Of a stretch of DNA of 64,000 nt, positions 11,059-24,200 are shown piece after piece. This DNA is from Capitella teleta (Eukaryota; Annelida; Polychaeta; Capitellidae), in assembly GCA_000328365.1 (NCBI GenBank), contig KB309044.1, forward strand, positions 354,915 through 418,914, written 5' to 3'. Position numbers and translations under genes: made by a program. How positions within the stretch are numbered: position 1 is the first letter of the stretch; every line of letters begins with the position of its first letter. The notes under the pieces are model-generated. The model saw only the letters and a list, made by a program, of their open reading frames with translations. It ran no database searches and was not told where the DNA came from.

Positions 11059-13936
11059 TTATCCAACTTGTTGTTGTTGTTGTTGACCTTGTGACCCCTG
11101 TATGACCTCAGTTTGACCTTCCTGGCCACTGGGTCCCTGAGACGGCGGCCTGAGGGAGCAGAGTCAAATTTAATGTCATCAATCATGAAATCGTACCTTG
11201 AAGGGGATGTTTTAGGTTTGGGCATTTTTGCTAAAAGTTCCACAATTTCGCTTTTTTCGTTATATGTTTTCCATTGCTCGTACAGAGCCAAGATGTATCT
11301 GGCAATCTCAAGAATCTGAAATGAATAACAAGAGATGAATTCATTGTCATGCATGAGTCAAGCAGAAGAAAAACAGGTCTGAAAAATTCTGACCACCACA
11401 CAGGCCTCTGATACGAGCACCAGTGGGGGAGGGGGGGGGGGATGGTCGCCCTCACAAAAAAATTTTCACCCTTCATATAATTCCTTCAAAGGCATTTCAG
11501 GCAATCTGCAGACTGATTTCTTTACTTTTGAACACACAGAAAATTAAGAAATTTCAGTAGCACACAAATCGAATGTTTGATTAAGCAATTTTCTCCACTT
11601 CTATCAATAAAAATCCTTTTATTTTTTTTCCTCCCTTTTGATTTTTTTTGTAATCCACAAAAGACACAAAAGTCTCATGCCTGTATTGGGCATACAATCA
11701 ATGGAATACAAATCTGCTGACGTCCACTATTGTAAAAGTAATTAAGAACTTTTCAATTTTGGCATATCACAGTCCAAATGCGCCTGAATCGGAGTGTTTC
11801 TTGCTCATACCATAAGCAGGCCTTATACAGAATGGGAAACCTTATTGTGTTCTTCACTCACTGATGTCAAAGATCTTCATATTTTTCATAACTATTGGTG
11901 CCATTATTTGAATATGAAATGATGCTTAAATTAATAATTAACCATAACTAATAGCTTTCTATAGGCTGCCATTTTAAATGCCTTTCAAAGGGGAATCCTT
12001 GATATTCCGTCAACAATTGCAGCACACCTTAGCTAACGGTAAACTTCCTTTTAAAGAACCCTCAGTGACAACTAACAATCTTAGGTAACTTTGATGAGAT
12101 CAAATATAGATTTCCTCTGAGCGTGCGTTGAGCTCTTTGCGTACCTTATCCATGTCCACACTGAGCTCTGCAAACCACTGCTTGGCGTCCTTCTGTTGAA
12201 TCACACACGCCATGTGCAACGACGCTGAAAACACAAGATTGCAAGAGCGGACAAAAGCAAGTTCTGTGCTGACCCAGAGCGATGAGGTACGGAGGATACA
12301 GAAGAGGAACATCCGTGCGCAGGCTGTCATTAACAATACGCCTGAAATGAGCACATGAAGCTGACTGCACATGCATGCTGAGTTCTCCTACCATGCCATT
12401 TGCAGCAGTGAGTCATCGTGGTCGATATCTTTGGCGTACTGAAGCAGAGGTCTGTACGGGTGGTACAGGATCAAGCAGCAATCCTATAATGAGAACAACT
12501 GAATTGGTGAACATATTTTCACACGACAAATGCACGTGTGGTCTAAGCATTCATTTGCTTTATCGCAAATTATATTTTCTTCTGTGACGGCCAGAATGAA
12601 TTTATACGGATATCTATCGATTCAGACGAGATGACCTACCATCGATTCTATCAAATAAAACTCGCACTCCAGCACACTCTGAACACGAAACGGGAATTCT
12701 TGTTGGAACGCATACGCAAATTTGTTCTTGACTGCAAAACAAAACAAAAATTCCCATCAGACCAACGGTTGAATCTTCTGGAAAAAAAAAAACTCACCAA
12801 CTTGTTGGCAGGTAGTAATTAACCGACTGTTGGTGATAACACCAATTTCCTTCAAACGTGAAAAAATATGGTGTGTAAATTAAATAAATTTATTCAATTT
12901 CACTAAACAAGTGAAATTTTATGACTTATCACCTCGACTTTGGATGCAAGAAACACGCAAGTTGGGGCCATGAGAAGTGGGTCAATGCACTTTAATGAGT
13001 TCCTAGAAAAAAAGTGACAAGTTACGATGAACACTGTTCAAGAGATAATCTCCCACAGCGTAATACCTGGCGTAGAACCGTTTGAAGTAGATGGTTGCCG
13101 TGGCGATGACCTGCTGCCGGAGCTTCAATTGCTCTCCTAACGCTTGGATAACTGTAAGGATTAACGGTGGAGGGTCAGTGACCTCATTCTGAGCCGCATC
13201 ACTCACAGTTTGTGAAGAAGATCATGATTTTGTTGTACTCCTCCTCAGTGAGAACTTTCATGTCCGCCTGCCGTTCCCTCTTCAGGTCATGAACCTCCAG
13301 CAGCCACTGCTGACTAAAACACATTCAATGACAGCAAACGAGGCATCCATTGTAATTAAAATGCATTCTGTTTGAGCATTGCCAGATAACCAATCCGCAA
13401 AGAGGAGAAATTAATAAAACATTGCGTCTTGACGAGTGGAATTTTGAGGATGATTTTGTGATCAAGGAGTGAATGACAACTCGCGAATACAGCGAAATAA
13501 TATTATCCTTTCAGTGAATATTTGCTGTTTCTCAGTCATTGACTGGCTGAGAGCAGTGAGTCACTCAGTACTCCGTAGACTAACTGTTATCATCTTATGC
13601 TCGAATTCTCAATGGCAGGCACCGAGCTCTAGCTTGACCACATCAGATCAAAGATATCGGCGGCTACAATCGAGAATTCGCCTAAGACCGAGTTCAGAGA
13701 CTCGAGTTCAGTGACTCGAGTGAGAAGAACGAAGTAACTCACTGACAGTCAGTTAGACGCAGAGACGTTTCCCCAGAGGGGAAAACAGTCAGTGTGACTG
13801 GGAATGGGATCATTGATTATGATTAAGATTGAATCAGAATAGAATCGGACATAAATCAATCCTGAATCGATCAATTAGACATACTCATACAAAATAATAC
13901 ATACTAGTGACTGCTTTGCCAGAAATTGCCAGCCAT
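11059..13936 (-). CDS. CCNC: Cyclin C
   Basis: Eleven exons keep frame throughout: 13905-13936, 13207-13313, 13067-13151, 12933-13002, 12798-12849, 12640-12731, 12392-12483, 12274-12341, 12145-12224, 11197-11315, 11059-11149 (295 aa; human is 283). The product starts MAGNFWQSSHYQQWLLE, as cyclin C does. Cyclin-box landmarks are KVLTEEEYNKIMIFF, QVIATATIYFKRFYAR, APTCVFLASKVEE, ECEFYLIESMDCCLILYHPY and QQKDAKQWFAELSVDMDK. The C-terminus after KMPKPKTSPSR is Gln/Gly-rich and ends in six Gln then VG. Cyclin C pairs with CDK8/19 in the Mediator kinase module in the nucleus. The last intron is only 47 nt; reading through it keeps an open frame. Polyadenylation signal at 10960-10965. Head-to-head with NOL9. 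Confidence 0.97.
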
Positions 13937-14460
13937 CCTGCTTCAATTTCCGATTTTCGATACAAAGATTCAACTTGGAAGAATAGAGAAATCCTTGAAA
14001 TCATAACGCACAAAGGAGAGCGGAGGAAGCAAAGTGCGTCGTCTTCTACTTCCGGTCATGCCTCCAAACTGACATCTGAAAGACATTTCTGCTCACGACG
14101 CTGTTAATTTGGCAACACACGCGTAAGTTATGCATTGGTTCGAATGGAATAAGTTGATATAGCGCGTAGTTGTGTTTTAACCAATAATTCTCTGTTGCCA
14201 ATTAGGAAAATTCGTTTTGTCTGTATTGAAGTGCGTTATGATTCTTAACTTTACTGTTTTTACAGTTTGTGAATTAACACTATCGAGAGAATCTTTATAT
14301 GTGTGATATTAGCAATGATAAATAGGGCGAGGTCTGCGTACCTCTGGGTCTCGCTGTAGTATGTCAGTTAGTGTGATATGTATATAGTTTGGAGTGTACT
14401 GTATTTTATTGGATGCTTTTGTTAAATTTTGTCTCATCTCGTTATTTCTCCTTTCAGGAC
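13937..14460. promoter_or_regulatory. Divergent CCNC/NOL9 promoter region
   Basis: Only 524 nt separate the two start codons, which point away from each other. There is no TATA box at a sensible distance. An ETS-type ACTTCCGG lies at 14048-14055, and octamers CATAACGC (14002-14009) and GCGTTATG (14233-14240) lie on opposite sides of it. An acceptor (TTTCAG) three bases before the NOL9 ATG shows that NOL9 has an intron in its 5' UTR, so part of this region is transcribed. Confidence 0.7.
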
Positions 14461-16959
14461 ATGGGGCGACCTAGATCGAGCAGTCGTTCGGGTGGTGACT
14501 CCAGAGAGAGTAAACGAAGGAGAGACAGCAGTCCACATGACAGACGCTCCTCAGGACGCAAGCAATCGCGCTCTTCTGGGCAGTGGGAAGTCTCGGAAGT
14601 CAGCCCAAAAATTAACCGAGCAAAGTCGAATTCAGAGCACGGAGCCTCCTACACTATAACGAAACTCCGTCAAAGGTGGGTAAATTCTCATGATTTTTCT
14701 GTCTATTATTTCCTTTTTCACAGATGTATGGCAATCTCACCTAGCGATGTTCTAATGGCGATCGACAGCTCTTTCACGATGCAAGGAGCTGCTCTTATCG
14801 AATGCCTTCACGGTGAAGTTGAAGTATACGGACACCAACTGAAAGCGAACAGCACACAGCATGCATTGTACGCCCCCAGTATGAGCAGCTACCCTCTGTT
14901 CAAAGCGAGATCAATCGCACTGGAAGCGGATGAATTCCCAGAGAAGCTACGACCGCATATAGAGGCAGACGTCCTTAGCGATGTTGAGAAGTTTTGGAAA
15001 GAGAACCAGGGCTGGCCAATTCTGATATTCAGTCGGTTGCAGACTAAAGCACTGGATTACATCTCGAACCTTCGCCCATTTGAGGAACTCTTCTGCTTTG
15101 ATCTTCCAGAGTCCAGCTCTTTTCGCGTACATGAAGTCGGAGTTAACTTCTCAGTGGAATCTCCGCAAATCAAGCAAATGACCGTATCAGACGACCAAAA
15201 GAATCTTTTACAGAATTTATGCTCATCGATTGAAAAAAGTCAGATTTTTTCGTCAGTATGTGAATTTTTATATTAATTTCTGCCTATCACAGAATCTATG
15301 CCTAAAGTGATTGCCTGTGGCGGAAAAAATGTGGGGAAGTCGACTCTAGTTCGTATCATGGTGAACTCTATGTTGAATGTGTGAGTCCACTTTCTAATAA
15401 ACATTAACAACACGTTGATTATTTCATTGACAGTTGTCAGAAGGTCGCCCATCTTGAGTGTGATGTCGGCCAATCAGAATTCACTCCAAGTGGTTGTGTT
15501 TCCTTGACGATCATCGAGAAACCTCTTCTTGGTTCGTAACTGATGATCTCTGGTTATGATATTAATTAATTCCAATACAGGCCCCCCGTTCACCCATGAT
15601 ATCGTTCCACTAAGGTAATCCGAATCAATTTGTGAATATTTTGTCACTTTCTCTTTCAAAGCGTTTGTTTTGTGGGTTCACTAACGCCCTCTGATGATCC
15701 TGCGCACTACATCAACTGTGTACGTTACGTGTACAATGGGTTCACCCAACTGAATGCTGACATTCCATTAGTCATCAACACCATGGGCTGGAGTCAAGGT
15801 AGTAGCCACACCCTTTTAATCTCCCTTTCTCCCTAACTATGAACATGGACAGGGCTCGGCATTCCTCTCCTCATGGACATAATCCGTATCTGCGAACCGA
15901 CGCACTTACTACAGCTAGACTGCTCAACCAAACAGAAGAATTTTCCAACGCTTGATCAGAGGTTTATTTGCGACACGCCCGGACTGCATCTGAAGGAGGC
16001 TCCTCCCCCTTTTGAACACCTTGTTTTCCGCTCGGACGTCTCTCCTCCCCACAGGTCTTGCAAGGCCTCTTCCTTCTTCCCTCAATCTTACCTCTCTTAA
16101 TTATCTCTCAGCTCAAGTAACTTTAAACCTGTTGACCTGCGCAACCTGACGCTGCTATCGTATTTGAGTCTGTCGCTGCCAGCCAATGAGGTGTCGCTGT
16201 GTGCCATGCAGCCCTATCAGATCGACTGGTGTTCTGTCGCGTTGCACGTCTGTCATGTTTCCCTCCCACGCACGCAGATCATGGCCGCCTTTAACGCCAG
16301 TGTTGTGGCGCTTGTTCATGCGCCCTCTGAAATGGTGAGTAACAAACCGCAGACTGAATTCTTATTTGAGGAGGAGAGTACTGATGTTTACCATAGATAG
16401 AGGGGCCTTGTCAGTTTGAAAGTGTTTCGAAATGAGCCAACCTACTCTTGTGTTTTGAACAGTTGTCGAACATTATTTCGAGCCCCTTCAATTTCTGTTT
16501 TTGTTCTGCAGATCGTCCAATGCGAAGACAGTGAAATGCCGAAATTCCTTTTGCAAAAACCTATTTGTGAATGCTATGGATTTGGTGAGTGTGAAAATTG
16601 CTTGAGTTTCAATGCTATTCATTATGTAACAGGTCTTGTACGAGCCATTGACCCCAGTCAGAAGAAGTTGTACCTGGTGACCCCTTTGCCCTTGGAAGTT
16701 CTAAAGTCAAAGGTCAACTGCCTGCTGCTTGGAGCGCTCAGCATCCCCACTGATATCATTCTCAATCAGGTTTGCAATTTCTCATTTTTAATCGTGAAAT
16801 TCACTTTGTCCCTTAATGCCCCTGCGGACCCTGTTTGATCTCTTCCAGAAGTTGGGTCGTTCTGTTCCGTATGTTGATCGACCTAAAGATGCAGTCGGAA
16901 GTTCCTCCATCAAACGACATCAGCGTCTGCAGAGGAAGTACCCTGCTTCACCCAAATGA
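14461..16959 (+). CDS. NOL9: Polynucleotide 5'-hydroxyl kinase NOL9
   Basis: Eleven exons: 14461-14675, 14724-15238, 15293-15380, 15434-15531, 15581-15614, 15662-15798, 15853-16054, 16112-16334, 16512-16584, 16633-16769, 16849-16959 (610 aa; human 702). The N-terminus is Arg/Ser-rich and basic, fitting a nucleolar protein. The P-loop is ACGGKNVGKSTLVR. Further Clp1/NOL9 kinase blocks are HLECDVGQSEFTPSGC, GPPFTHD and PLVINTMGW. NOL9 phosphorylates the 5' end of the 28S pre-rRNA intermediate during ITS2 processing. The exon 2 donor is weak (A|GTCAGA at 15239); a stronger GTATGT at 15256 would break the frame and leave a 37-nt intron. All introns but two are under 60 nt. AATAAA at 16961-16966 starts one base after the stop codon. 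Confidence 0.96.
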
Positions 16960-17579
16960 AAATAAAAGTATTCGTCATAATTGATGTTCTTTCTTTCCCT
17001 TTATCTTTGCTCACTAATTATCAACATACTAGTATCAGATTTGATCAGATTTTGTTGTTTTTGATTATTAAATTCCAAGTACTGGATGTTGCATGCCATA
17101 TTGTTTATGTTGGTCAATCATTTACGACCTGTATTCGCATAGTTCAAAAGGGTCAAAGATTGAGAATGAATGGTGCAAATTCTAAAAACAAAGCTAAGAA
17201 CAATGAATGCAATTGTGACAAGTCCGATAGTTACCCTCAAATCGTAGCCGCTGCTACAATCTGGGTGGATGATTGAGGACCAACTTTTTCTTCGTTTTTA
17301 ACTGCATGGTCACTCTCAATTAACCATTTATCCTACAAGATGTGGTCTTTATCATTTCACATGTGAAGCACAATAGAGAGTGTATTTATTTAATATATTT
17401 TTAGGGTGCAGCAGATGATCAGAATAAGCAAAAGAATGATACAGGGTTAGAATTCCTGAAGCGCCATGGAACATCGATGGCATAAGATCAATGGTAGCTC
17501 ACTAGGCCTCCTCATTTGTCAAATAAAATTTATGTAAACAGCATTGAATCAACGTCAAATTTAAAGACAATTGAGAGCA
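16960..17579. other. Intergenic between NOL9 and the Methyltransf_FA gene
   Basis: No gene seen. A 106-codon frame at 16956-17276 overlaps the NOL9 3' end and has no recognisable similarity. Confidence 0.5.
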
Positions 17580-17587
17580 TATATAAA
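17580..17587 (+). promoter_or_regulatory. TATA box of the Methyltransf_FA gene
   Basis: TATATAAA, 49 nt upstream of the first ATG at 17636, the expected distance for a short leader. Confidence 0.6.
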
Positions 17588-17635
17588 CCCAAGTATTAGT
17601 GCCGATGTTCAGTAGCAATATGTCAAGTTGAAGCT

Positions 17636-18261
17636 ATGCAAGAAATAATGAAGATCTTTCTCGTCTTGGCCGTTGCTCTTTACGCTGATTCCGCCATGGG
17701 TAAGTTCTCTCTCCTAAATCAACCTTTACCTTAATGTAACTTGATATGCATCACCCAGGGGATGTCCATATGTGTTTCATGGCCAACCAAACACAGCTTG
17801 GTGTAATCCGTGAATTTGTCAACGATTACCCAAAAGGCAAACATATCTATTTTGGCATAAAAGCATGTCCAGAAGACACCGTCGAGATTGCCGCAGAATT
17901 CGGAGATAAATTTTTCGTCTTAAATTTTGGACCCATGATTTTTGAGGGTCGATCGACAGAGTGAGTTTTCACTGGGAATTTCGAACATTTAATCATATTC
18001 ATAATTAATGCTTCCAGTGCGTGGGCACAGGGTGGATCGAAATGGTCCGCGCCACAACATTATCTTGAGTGTAATACAATGAAATACTTCTGGATGGAAT
18101 GGGGCAAGAAAAAACTGACCTTCGGTCAGGGCTTGCATCTTGGAGTGGGGTTATTCTACCAATTCAACAGCCACGCTATACGCTATAAAAGTTACGAAAA
18201 CTTCTACTATCGACTGAAAGGGGGCGAAATGGCTGAACTGGAACACCAGTGTGGTGAGTGA
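17636..18261 (+). CDS. Secreted single Methyltransf_FA-domain protein
   Basis: Exons 17636-17699, 17759-17960 and 18018-18261 join in frame (169 aa). A signal peptide is evident (IMKIFLVLAVALYADSAMG); the start could be ATG 17636 or 17648. The body fits the 'farnesoic acid O-methyltransferase' (Methyltransf_FA) fold: HIYFGIKACPEDTVEIA corresponds to the F-x-V-K-A-x-x-D-A-x-I-x-L core, and MKYFWMEWGKKKLTFGQG to the F-W-I-x-W-x-x-G-x-I-x-V-G-x-G block. Despite the name, such domains are usually carbohydrate- or ligand-binding modules without shown enzyme activity. Uncertain point: TGT G|GTGAGT at 18252 could be a donor. An acceptor at 18453 would then add a ~95-codon tail ending at 18740; otherwise the protein ends CGE. 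Confidence 0.75.
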
Positions 18262-19495
18262 ATCCTTCCACTGGACGCATGAAATGCCCCACGATTATTC
18301 GATGTGATATTGTGTAAATATCGGCATTTATAAGTATGCTTTGTGTGAATGCATTTGCTTGAATCGTCCATCTCATCTGATGATGTAAGCAAGATCAGCG
18401 GTAAGATAATGACTTCAGTTATTAAACACACGTATTAATTAAGGACTAAGGAGGAGAACGTGGCCGATGGGGGCACCGTGGTGTGCGACCTTTGACCCGT
18501 GAGCCAGTCGGCAGACTGAAAATGCCACAAGCAACTTTCAATCTTGGGAAGTATACACAGTGTAAAAAAATCCCGTTTTGCTCACTTTTCTGTTTGAAGG
18601 AATTCTGGCAGCAGATCGAAATATTATTGCTAGACCTCGATCTGCGTGCGATGCGTCTTGCGTCTTCTGAAAAAACGAAGTCAAAATGCTGGATGAAGCA
18701 CCACGAAGATCAAATCTTTTATGCTTTGTATCACTATTAAACATCCAAAACATTTCATATCAAACATCTCTAATTCTGGAATTCACAAACCCGCATTTTG
18801 TGCGGGTTCAATGCGGCTGAAAGAGCAGTACAATCGATGTTTGCGTTGTGTATCTCATTCTGTGATGACTTTGATTTGAATTTCGCCGGTTGTATAAAGT
18901 CGATTGTCAGTGCATAACGCATTTCAATCGCGAATGAAATCGGCATCAATGTCGATGTAATATGAATCAAAAATTAAATGATAGGATTTGCAGCACGGAA
19001 TGTTTTACTAAACATACCAAGTATAGGTCTATGTTAATGAAGGAAAAAAATAATTAAATTTTTTCCTTTTGATATACTTTACGTGTTTTTCTTTCTTTCT
19101 TTCTTTCTTAATTACTATAGCATATACGTTAGTGAATGATGTTGAAAATGTAGCTTTGATTGACAGATGGAGTCACACATTATTGTAGCACTGAAGACGT
19201 GGTTATTGGTTATCGATAGTAAGCCAAAAAGGTAAAGAACCTACATTAAAACACTTGGCAAAAAGCCAAACTTTTTATCTATACACTTGTAAGCACAATG
19301 TACTTAATATATATCACCCTATTACTGATGTCAGTAGCACAGGTGGGGATTATTGAAACATAGTATCACTTTTCTAACAGATGCCAAATTTGTATTATTG
19401 CGAGTTCATGTAATCGCATTGAATGAAGTTTAATGTAATATTTATGAAACAAATTACAGCTTTGTGAAAAAAAACAAATAACAAACAAACAAACA

Positions 19496-19533
<38 letters not shown>

Positions 19534-21200
19534 GTTCCAATGATTTCAATATGTCATTAAGGGATTTTCGTGTATATATTTAAGGCCATGAAGAGAACTC
19601 AACAATAATGCAAGCTAGGGCACTTCTCAACATCTGCATTCTGGAAGAATTCCTTGAATGAACGTAGGTCAAAGTCAAGTTGTCGGGCCTGATTAGTTAA
19701 TGATTACTTAATAACTTAACAGCACATTGCCCTTGATGTAAGAAACAAATAATCGGAAATGTACTCAATCATCGTGTCATCACTCGATTGGCCCGATTAA
19801 GGGGGAAAAACCCCGTTAAATCCCCTGAAATGTGATATCACTACTAGTATCTCTATAGGGATTCCCCTTTATATAGCACTCATTTTTATCTGAAATGGCG
19901 ATAAAAGATTCTTGTTTACATCTCTAGAGTAGGATTGCACGCTACTTCCCTTTTCGGAAAGACCAGTATGTTTTCAGAAAATTCAAACACAAATGAATTT
20001 ATTAATAGCTTTTAAAAAGTTGGATTTAAAAGTATTTTACTACTTTTAAAATTAACTCTGAGCAAAGTAAACACCATTCCAAACACAATTATTGAAATGA
20101 AAATTTCAGAAACTGATTCAGTTTTATGTTGCACCTCTGAACCCAAGGTCATTAGTGAACCCAAGGTCATCACTGGAGATATTCACATCATCGATTTGAA
20201 AGGCGTGGTGGTGCTCATTACAGAGGTTAACGTCCTCTTTAATTATATTTGTACCTGCAGTCTGATCGTTTATTATCTTTCATCAATCTCCCATTCAGTT
20301 CGCTTCTTTTGTTTTGTTCTAACACTAGTAACAGTCTGTCTTGCCTGTATTGACAGGAGATAAAGAAACATATCATCGGGATTATCATCAATTCTTCGTA
20401 TGAATTAAGTATGCTGTGATATGCGTATGTTTGCCTATAGTTCTCTCTGTCCATCTACTCTATATATACTATATATAACAATAACAGTGTGAGCATGCAG
20501 GCAGCCTGCTAGAGTACTACATAATATATAGTATACTAGGTACATCCAGGCCGGATATTGAACTATATAACATTATAATTATTATTACGGTAATTTTTAG
20601 ATATGATTAAAATAATGTGGCGCATTGCAAAAAGAAGAACGTTATATATAATATATTCGATGTAACCATAATTGAATGAATACAAATATTGTATAAATAT
20701 TCATTTTGTTCTGTATTTTGATGCCCATTACGTTGCATTCAGATATCAACAACGCATGTATTGAGTTGCATTCACCTTTAATATGTCCATTGCTAATTAC
20801 ATATGCGCATACATTAACAACAGACAAACCTCCCAGCGCGCATGACTAAATGGCGATATGATAACTCCGCCCCTTTATTTACATTCAACACTTCACGCAC
20901 GTGCATCTTGTTACGCCTCTCGCTCCCTGTAGCCACAGTGCATCAGTGTTACGTTATCACGACCACTGGGCGGACGATGGTAACCAGACACTGCCTCAAG
21001 AATCCTGCTAGTATCGCCTACTTCCGGGAAATCGTCAGCCAACCGCAGCATCGGTAAGAGGAGGCTGGTAGAGAGGACGGAGAGCGTTGCTCATGTGGAA
21101 CATGACGAAGAGCCGTAAAAGGCATTCGCTGTGAGCAAGAGAGGAGATCGTCACTGGTTTATATACACGCTTAACCACTCGATCAAAAGCTCTTGAAACC
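18262..21200. other. Intergenic, simple-sequence rich
   Basis: Apart from the possible extra exon at 18454-18740, no gene seen. Contains a (TTTC)n tract at 19088-19110, a ~30-base poly-A run at 19500-19530 and AT-rich sequence at 20450-20660. A frame at 20842-21057 lies in the probable upstream region of the Shisa-like gene and is unsupported. Confidence 0.5.
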
Positions 21201-21212
21201 TATATATATATA
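21201..21212 (+). promoter_or_regulatory. TATA-like run of the Shisa-like gene
   Basis: TATATATATATA, 52-63 nt upstream of the ATG at 21264. It is placed right for a core promoter, though alternating TA is common in this AT-rich DNA. Confidence 0.4.
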
Positions 21213-21263
21213 GTTGTGGAACTACGACATCTCATGAACGACTGACAACAATTTTCTCTCAGA

Positions 21264-24200
21264 ATGGAGGTGCTGTTATTAACCATTTCATTGGTGGGCC
21301 TTGTTCAACCATCGCAAGGTAGGCCTATACGTGTGTCATCGCGCAGCTTACGTAACCATGTGCACCAATTTGACGTACGCAGTGGTCGTGTATAATTGTG
21401 TTCTGTATGTCATGTGTACAGTATATGTCCAGTCGGATATTTAGTTTGTTTTTTTGAGCTCTCGCAAACTTGATCTTCTGATCGTAGCCATTCTGTAAAC
21501 TTGAATAAATACAGCGCGGGCATAACTCTCCAGTGTGCTGACCTACATTTTATTATTTCCATGGCAACGGGACCAGCTGCTTCCTTCGCTTGTGAATGGT
21601 CAACGAGCCTGAATATCTTCAGATGTGTTCAGACATTTGATTAGAATGCGATTAATCAAGGCATGCCATTGTTGTGTTAATTAACTTAATTAAGCTGCAA
21701 TTGCCTGTTGATTAATTTATGTCTCGGCAACCAAGGGACCGTGTACAATATATGCGCATTTTTGCGTGTGCATGACCCTTGGCGATTTCGAACTAATGGA
21801 TGTTGCGATTGTAAGCTAATAACCACAAACCGTGAATTTTTATTGTTTGCCAAAACGATAAAATTCAATCGACATTTCAACTGCGCATGCATCGGTTTTA
21901 TGCTTATCGGATATTCCGCAAAACTATATGTTTCAGAATGGGAACGAAACGCTATTGTATAATCGAGGCATTACAATGCACGTAGAAGCAATATTAATGC
22001 CATTGCTCACATAAGATCATACATTCTATTAGATATACTGCATTGATTGGAATCACTATATATAAGGTGATTGTCTGTGCCCTATCTCATTTCATTTAAT
22101 TTCATTTCATTTATTGCACTTATACATCCCATTCTCAGCGAACGAAGTCGTTCAAATGTGTTTTACGACATATGAAGTGCAGTTTTATTCCGAAGCAATT
22201 ATCCTAAGGTGTGGCATACTCAACTTGTAATTATCCGTAATACTAAGTTTGGCTGTACATTGTATTTGTAATTCTTTATGGTGCTGGAAATTATAATTAA
22301 CCTGCAATAAATGAAGCACATTCGATTGGTTTGGATCAGTCGTCACAGGTATATTAATGCATATCACTAATAGCAATCATTAGACTTGAACAATTTTCAG
22401 GCCAACATCGCGTTGATCGGAAATCTTAGCATCGATGTGTTTGTCCCATTTCTGTGGATTGCGTTCCAGTCCCAGCATCATCTGATCAGAGCCTTCACTT
22501 TTTTACCTGTAAGCACTTCTAATCAGTGTCCACCTGTGTTTTTAATAGTTTCCTTTTTTTTGTGTGTGTGTGCTAATTTGGCGAAGAAGAAAAAAAATGT
22601 TCCGAATTGCCATACACTCCTGCCAGGGTACATTTGTGTCGTTTTAAAGCTGTGACATCGACATTATATGTTGCACGCGCACCGTTAACACTGTATTGCA
22701 AAGTCGGGCGTTATGAGCAGCTGTCGGCGGTAGAGTGATTGAGGACCATGGTATCCTTCCAGGACTCCCCGATTTAATTAGATCTGAAAAATGGACCACA
22801 CTCCCACAAACTACGTGATATGATCTCATTACAATGTTGTTCTTTTGTCTAATATTCCATGCATGATTTCCTTTTTGATTTCCTTTAGTTCAATTTATTC
22901 GTGTCATTTGACCTTAGATAAAATCAGATGAACTGTTACCGGATACAAACAGCAGGATATGTGATGTTGTGAGTTAAATCGCTTGCTCCGTGTTAATTCA
23001 ATATAGCGATCTTTACGAATTGTCAAAGATGTATCGAGCAACCGATGAAGGAGATTGATCATGTTTAAATTTTCGATTTACCGCGATTTCCTCGACAGTA
23101 AAAAAAAATAAAAATTAAAAAAAATAAAAAAAATCCCAAGATCGATAATGATTGATTTCACGTTTAACATTTTATCAAACAATGGTTGGAGAATAGAAAT
23201 CAAAGTAAATCTCCGTTTTTGGCGAATACAATCGACATAATTACATGTTAAGATATCAATGTAATGGCGAATGTGGAAAACGATTGAATTAATTATAAAT
23301 CAATATCCACGGCGCTCTCAAACGTCGCCCTTCCTCGAGATTAATCGCCTTTGAAGCAAGTGCCTGCCGCTGGTATATTCCCTGCAACGCCGTCGTTCAT
23401 CACATTTCAGTGTCGATTATTCAATTAATATCACCCGGCGCCAGCACGTGCATAGTGTGATATTCCCTGATTGAGTTATTATCACCCCCATCACCAAGGA
23501 CCCATAACGAATGATCGGCGGTCAGGACAATCTCTTATTACGGATTTGACACGCGTTGCATACGAGTGTTGTCTTAATATCGAGAGATTTGAGCCACTTA
23601 TATGGAAAGCAATCATATGGAAAGAAACATTGTCTGGCAGTCGAGTGTTTAGATAATATTATTGAGGGTTTAACACTCAATGCTAGCCCACCAACACTCG
23701 CAGAATGAATTGATCTTGAAATAATTTTTTTAAGTGTCCAATCTTGCGCCAAGGTTTCGTCATCATAACAATTACCAAACTTCTTAAGAATGTCAGGATA
23801 AATCATGGAATATATCTTGAACTGAATGGCGTCAAGTGGGTGCTTACTTTAGCATAGAAGGGATCGTCGTTTGCATCTAGAATTTACAGTAGAAATATTA
23901 CCGGGTTGGCTTGGGATGTTGATGTTCTCATTGGTTTTGCCAAATAATTTTTCTTGCACAGTAATAAAATTCGGTTGAGATAGTTTTGCCCTGAAGATAA
24001 TTGTCATTGATCCAAAAATTGGTTTAACTCTCGTGTTTTTATTGGCTCGATGTGAAAACGGATGACGGATGAGTCTTAGTTTAATGCCTTCGGTGTGTGA
24101 ATGGAAGGTTTTGAAACTAATAGTGTGTAGAGAGGGAGTGTACTCTATAATTATATTCAGATAAAAGCGCCCACTCGGGGCCCTTTACTCCTGTATAGTA

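Noticed and set aside
15256-15292. Strong GTATGT donor at 15256 in NOL9
   Set aside because: Its use would leave a 37-nt intron and break the frame before the P-loop; the weaker donor at 15239 keeps frame with a 54-nt intron.
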